A DNA stretch of 64,000 bases from Shewanella benthica (GTDB taxonomy: Bacteria; Pseudomonadota; Gammaproteobacteria; Enterobacterales; Shewanellaceae): positions 1 through 64,000 of the forward strand of contig JAKVHY010000003.1 in assembly GCA_023284085.1 (NCBI GenBank), given 5' to 3'. The notes beneath the pieces were generated by a model that saw nothing but the letters and a program-made list of their open reading frames with translations, had not been told where the DNA came from and ran no database searches. A program made the translations under genes and the position numbers. Of the stretch, positions 60,319 to 64,000 are shown one piece after another; the stretch's first letter is position 1; every line of letters begins with the position of its first letter.

Positions 60319-62556
60319 TTAAGAACAATCGCAATCATTATTGTCAGTCAAAACCTTCTTAGCACCAATTGCAACCGAGGCAGCTACGCTAGATGTACCT
60401 AAGTTACCTCCTGCCATTGCGGTACCGATTGCAGCATTAATTACAGGAGCCACTCCCTCTTTACCCATTACCTCTTCTGTCATTCTAGATATAATTTCTG
60501 TAGCTCCACCTTTAAAACCTTGTGTCACAAAGCCGGAACCTAAAATGTTTGATGAAATAAGACTTACACCGGCCCCTCTAATTGCCTGCGCAATTCCCAA
60601 TCCAATAGCTCCATATAATCCACCTATTCGACCACCTAAAATAGCACCATCAATTCCGCTACCTACTGAAGAACCGATAGCGGCAGATATTTGGTCTATT
60701 TGCTGAGATGATAGACAATACAGCCCATTTGGATCCACAAAATTGACCGGGTCTCCCTCTACATACGCATAACTATTCAATCCTCCGGCTAAACCAATCG
60801 GATCTTTTGTTAGCCAGCGGCCAGTTCGAGGATCATAGTCTCTGGCACCGAAACGGGCAGTACTAAGGTGTTGGTCATATAAACCACCTGCAAATCCGAA
60901 AGGTTGAAATGCCGGATTGGTGTCATTGAGGATATTACCGAAGCTATCGTAATCTATCCTTTGAGCGATAGTCCCGGTCACGCTATCCACCACCAATCTG
61001 ACACTGCCTAAGTGATCTGAAATGATACGATAGGTCTTCCCGGCTTTAACCATGTAATCCGGCACAAATGGCTTTGAGCCATAGACGAAACGGCTGACTA
61101 TGTTGCCCTGGCTATCTAACTCAGCCACTGGATTGAGTTGATCTTTATATAAGAATCCCTGTACCAGGGTGCCATTCACCTTCTTCCCGATACGGCGGTT
61201 CTGGCCATCAATCACAAACTCGATTGTTGTTAGATCTGGTAATATCGCCGCAACCAGATTGCTTAATACATCATAGCTGTAAAGTGTCGTCTCGGATGTC
61301 ACGCTATCGGTAACAGAAGCAACATGTCCGTTATCAGTATAGACATAAGTAAGATTGCCATATTGATTTAGCCTATCCTGCGCATCATAGGTGCCACTGA
61401 CCGTTACTCCCCCAACCGTCGCCGTTAATCGGTTCCCGTTTGCATCATAGCTGTAGGCTTCGGTCGAAGTACCATTGGTTTTGACTTCACTTAATCTTCC
61501 TGCGGCATCATAGGAGTAATCACTTGTTTGAGAAACCCCCTCCATTAGCTCTATTTTCTGGGTAATACGGCCAATATCATCAAAACTATAACTGGTATCA
61601 AATAATAAGTTGGCACCAAACAATGCGCTGAACTTATCTGGCTCACCAAAGCTATTATATGTCCTTGAGGTCGACACACTCACGAGTTCGGTGCTGGTAA
61701 TGAGGCCATTAAGTGGATCTCGATTGATATTGAGGTCTCCGGCTGAAGTGAGTAATAGGTCGTTGTCAAAAACAAAACTTACAGGATTGGTTCCATTCAC
61801 CTGGCGCTCTGTGACCGAAAAATCATTATTGTAAACTTGAGATACATTACCTGCGATAACTCCATCCCACGCTGTGGAAAGTAGCAGGTCACCATCATAT
61901 TGGTACGATAATGTCCCGTTGTCCGGTGCGGTTATCTGCTCGAGAAGTCCCGTGACCTGGTTATAGCTGAAGATATACAGCCCTACTGGGATAGATAGGC
62001 TTGTCAATTTTCCCGAGTCTGGCGCATATACATAATCGATCACCTTTGCATCAGGCAAGGTCGTCAACTCAAGCTGCTTATCAAGGTTATATTCATACTG
62101 CGTCGCCACATTCTCAATGCCTGCTATCGCAGGTGGTGCATAGCTACTCACCAAGTCGACAACGGAATAGCTGTAAGCGTGCTGTGACTTATCGGGCGGT
62201 GTCACCCCCGTTGTATTTTGGCTTGCATCATATTGATAAGTGACATCACGGTTGCCTGGCAATGACGTCGTTGCTACCTCTCCAGATGCAAAATAGCTAA
62301 ATGCAGATTCACGCCCCAATGTATCTGTCACTGTAGACAGGTAACCGGACTGATACCCACTCTGATGATAATTATATTGAGACGAGCGAATTCCTTGAGT
62401 TGTCGAAGTCAAATAGCCAAGGTTATTGTAGGTATATGTTACCGGCTCAATTCCGGGTACCGAGTATGAGATGGGTCGGTTAGCGGCATCGACCTGCAAC
62501 AGTGCCTGTCGGCCCTCCGGACTGGTGAAAGTCCATAAATTTATTAAGCCACCCAT
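60319..62556 (-). CDS. RHS/YD-repeat protein with polymorphic toxin tip, probably 5'-truncated
   Basis: 745 aa. Residues about 35-560 are YD/RHS repeats (Y-x-Y-D-x-x-G-R-L patterns such as YSYDAAGRLSEV and YSYDANGNRLTA). The RHS core [22 protein letters not shown]...VDPNGL lies at 568-612 and marks the end of the conserved shell. The tip (613-745) is Gly/Ala-rich with GxxxG patterns (AAIGSSVGSGIDGAILGG), suggesting membrane activity, and ends NDCDCS. There is no signal peptide or N-terminal delivery domain, an in-frame stop lies 15 nt upstream of the ATG, and no ribosome-binding site is seen. A truncated orphan RHS is likely. Confidence 0.85.
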   Translation of the reverse strand: MGGLINLWTFTSPEGRQALLQVDAANRPISYSVPGIEPVTYTYNNLGYLTSTTQGIRSSQYNYHQSGYQSGYLSTVTDTLGRESAFSYFASGEVATTSLPGNRDVTYQYDASQNTTGVTPPDKSQHAYSYSVVDLVSSYAPPAIAGIENVATQYEYNLDKQLELTTLPDAKVIDYVYAPDSGKLTSLSIPVGLYIFSYNQVTGLLEQITAPDNGTLSYQYDGDLLLSTAWDGVIAGNVSQVYNNDFSVTERQVNGTNPVSFVFDNDLLLTSAGDLNINRDPLNGLITSTELVSVSTSRTYNSFGEPDKFSALFGANLLFDTSYSFDDIGRITQKIELMEGVSQTSDYSYDAAGRLSEVKTNGTSTEAYSYDANGNRLTATVGGVTVSGTYDAQDRLNQYGNLTYVYTDNGHVASVTDSVTSETTLYSYDVLSNLVAAILPDLTTIEFVIDGQNRRIGKKVNGTLVQGFLYKDQLNPVAELDSQGNIVSRFVYGSKPFVPDYMVKAGKTYRIISDHLGSVRLVVDSVTGTIAQRIDYDSFGNILNDTNPAFQPFGFAGGLYDQHLSTARFGARDYDPRTGRWLTKDPIGLAGGLNSYAYVEGDPVNFVDPNGLYCLSSQQIDQISAAIGSSVGSGIDGAILGGRIGGLYGAIGLGIAQAIRGAGVSLISSNILGSGFVTQGFKGGATEIISRMTEEVMGKEGVAPVINAAIGTAMAGGNLGTSSVAASVAIGAKKVLTDNNDCDCS

Positions 62557-63613
62557 AATAAAAAGGGGCTATTTCACAACATACCTATTCTGACGATATG
62601 AAAGTCAAATTAGCAGTAGGTGACTGTTTGTTCGTAACATAAAATATCAACACGCTGATGTTTATGCAACTAGGATAAGTGGACACCCATAAGATTTTGG
62701 CACTTTAACTTAGTAGGCTCTTATTGCTGAGATCTAGTAATCCATTCTCGAAACCATGATAAAACTGTACAAAATTCGTAATGCTGATTGCGTGCTATTT
62801 GATGCTGCTATCAGTAGATTTATTATGGCTAATTCTGATAGTTAAAAAATAACTGAGTAGTTGCACTAACGAGGCATGGGGCATAAGTGAGTTACGGAAC
62901 ACTAGCCATAACCACAATCGAAGAGAGAAATAACCGAGTGTAGGTGCGGCTGCGGACTTCGGCTTCAAGGATGAAGCCGCAGAGCGTATAGGGATATATT
63001 CACAGCGCGCCGTAGAAGTAGCTGCACACTCCTCGCCGGACAGGCGTTTGGTTACATTGAAGGTACGACCTTCAATCACAAATCCCGATACGAATTAAGC
63101 CAAGTGAATCGAACAAAAAATGTATTAAGCCTTCATTCGAAGGCTAGCTAACTTTGGGGCACTTCCATGTTAGCTAATCAACAGCATATCCAGTCTAAAA
63201 TCATGCCATGTTAGCTGCCTACGCCAATGCAATCGCTCCTGACATCGCGATGGGTAAAGCGCTTCGCTAAGGGGGGATACTGGCAATACTGGAGCCAGCA
63301 ATCCCCTGTGTCAGGATTGTTCTCTGCTATGACTAACAAAGCGCTATCAATCGTAGGTGTAAAGTTAACTAGGCTCACAGAAGGCTCAAAGAAGACGAAA
63401 TTATAGGGTTTGGCCAAGGCGGCCTGAAAGAATATTGATCTACCTAACACATGGCGCGATAGTTTTATGCCATATTAAACACATTCTTATGTATCACTGT
63501 TTAACGCCTGCTGCGTCATTGCTAATATTATTGCATGACGCTAAATTCATGGCACAAACGAGTTAACCAGTGTAAGTACATACTAACCATTCTATATAAT
63601 GAGATAACACCCA
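62557..63613. other. Repeat-rich intergenic region beyond the RHS locus
   Basis: More than 1 kb without a convincing gene. It holds a CGGCTTCA/TGAAGCCG hairpin (62960-62979) and a perfect ATTGAAGGT/ACCTTCAAT hairpin (63056-63076), around a G-plus-C richer stretch (62930-63080) that looks like a dispersed element. Frames at 62795-63079 and 63211-63450 (minus) run across this sequence and appear to be translated repeat. Confidence 0.5.
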
Positions 63614-63967
63614 ATGAATATATTCAATACAGTACTACTAGCCTCAACCTTAAGCATAGCTGCAGTGACAGGTGTAGCGCAGGCAAGTGACCTATCGTGC
63701 AAAGTAAAAGGTGGTGATGATATCACTATGACTAATATTACTATTCTGCGTTCGAATGAGTCGGTAGTTAATGTTGGTGGGTACAAGTCACCTATACTAG
63801 GTAACATTTATCGAATCGATGGGGTTGATGGCCAAGATATTAGCGCAACGCCTACCTATCTCTCATACAACCAATATCCGTTAGCTGACCACAAGTTGTT
63901 TGCTACAGTACAAGTTTATGGCGAAGAGGCTGTTACAGGCCTTTGTATCGTGACTGATGTAATGTAA
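63614..63967 (+). CDS. Small exported protein of unknown function
   Basis: A 117-aa protein with a clear signal peptide (LLASTLSIAAVTGVAQA, cleavage near 24-25). The mature part of about 92 aa is predicted mostly beta, with two cysteines (C29 and C111) that could form a disulfide. I do not recognise the family. The ribosome-binding site is weak (GAGATAA). It lies alone beyond the RHS locus. Confidence 0.6.
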   Translation: MNIFNTVLLASTLSIAAVTGVAQASDLSCKVKGGDDITMTNITILRSNESVVNVGGYKSPILGNIYRIDGVDGQDISATPTYLSYNQYPLADHKLFATVQVYGEEAVTGLCIVTDVM

Positions 63968-64000
63968 GTAGTAGCGTTTGTGACTTATTTCATTTCAAGG

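Noticed and set aside
62655..62700. Possible insertion-sequence end (GTGGACACCCATAAG)
   Set aside because: It resembles IS ends in general style only; there is no partner inverted repeat, target duplication or transposase.
62795..63079. 94-codon minus-strand frame
   Set aside because: It lies over a repetitive, hairpin-bearing stretch (62930-63080) with low-complexity Ser/Ala/Arg composition and no supported start.
63211..63450. 79-codon minus-strand frame near the window end
   Set aside because: No ribosome-binding site, no domain or signal, and it is surrounded by gene-free repeat-like sequence.

Overview
This 64-kb window looks like chromosome of a marine gammaproteobacterium of the genus Shewanella or a close relative. 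The evidence is Alteromonadales/Vibrionales-type protein sequences, gene orders shared with E. coli and Vibrio, and short dispersed intergenic repeats. The species cannot be fixed from the sequence alone.

Layout. (1) 1-4.9 kb is an accessory stretch: a complete subclass B1 metallo-beta-lactamase gene flanked by two copies of a ~95-bp repeat, a GNAT acetyltransferase, three small or poorly known proteins and an EamA-type transporter. (2) 5.0-8.5 kb is the dnaK-dnaJ heat-shock operon with a near-consensus sigma-32 promoter. (3) 8.5-16.4 kb holds a repeat-rich gap (50-bp tandem repeats, a heptamer array), an M48 lipoprotein protease, fklB, dapB and carAB. (4) 16.6-20.9 kb holds greA, then a VemP-like arrest peptide gene directly upstream of a secD-secF pair. 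(5) 20.9-42.1 kb is the conserved block yhbY / rlmE-ftsH / folP-glmM-tpiA-secG / tRNA-Leu / tRNA-fMet / rimP-nusA-infB-rbfA-truB-rpsO / pnp-nlpI-prfC, interrupted by an opposite-strand GGDEF-EAL gene between rpsO and pnp. (6) 42.2-52.5 kb is a nucleoside module: yjjV-like hydrolase, a CNT nucleoside transporter, Tsx-like porin, deoC, deoA, deoB, deoD, then divergent smp/serB. (7) 52.7-57.8 kb: an alpha/beta hydrolase, a large protein with two PilZ motifs, and radA. (8) 58.5-62.6 kb on the minus strand is an RHS polymorphic-toxin locus with a displaced second C-terminal cassette. (9) 62.6-64 kb: repeats and one small exported protein.

Most notable signals: the arrest-peptide candidate (motif RLSGWKESNLLY) ahead of secDF with a hairpin that could hide the secD start; the metallo-beta-lactamase with all six zinc ligands; the RHS tip/immunity cassettes; two truncated tRNA-Leu relics just upstream of the intact tRNA-Leu; and a family of 7-bp CTAG-containing arrays that supplies the stop codons of two genes.
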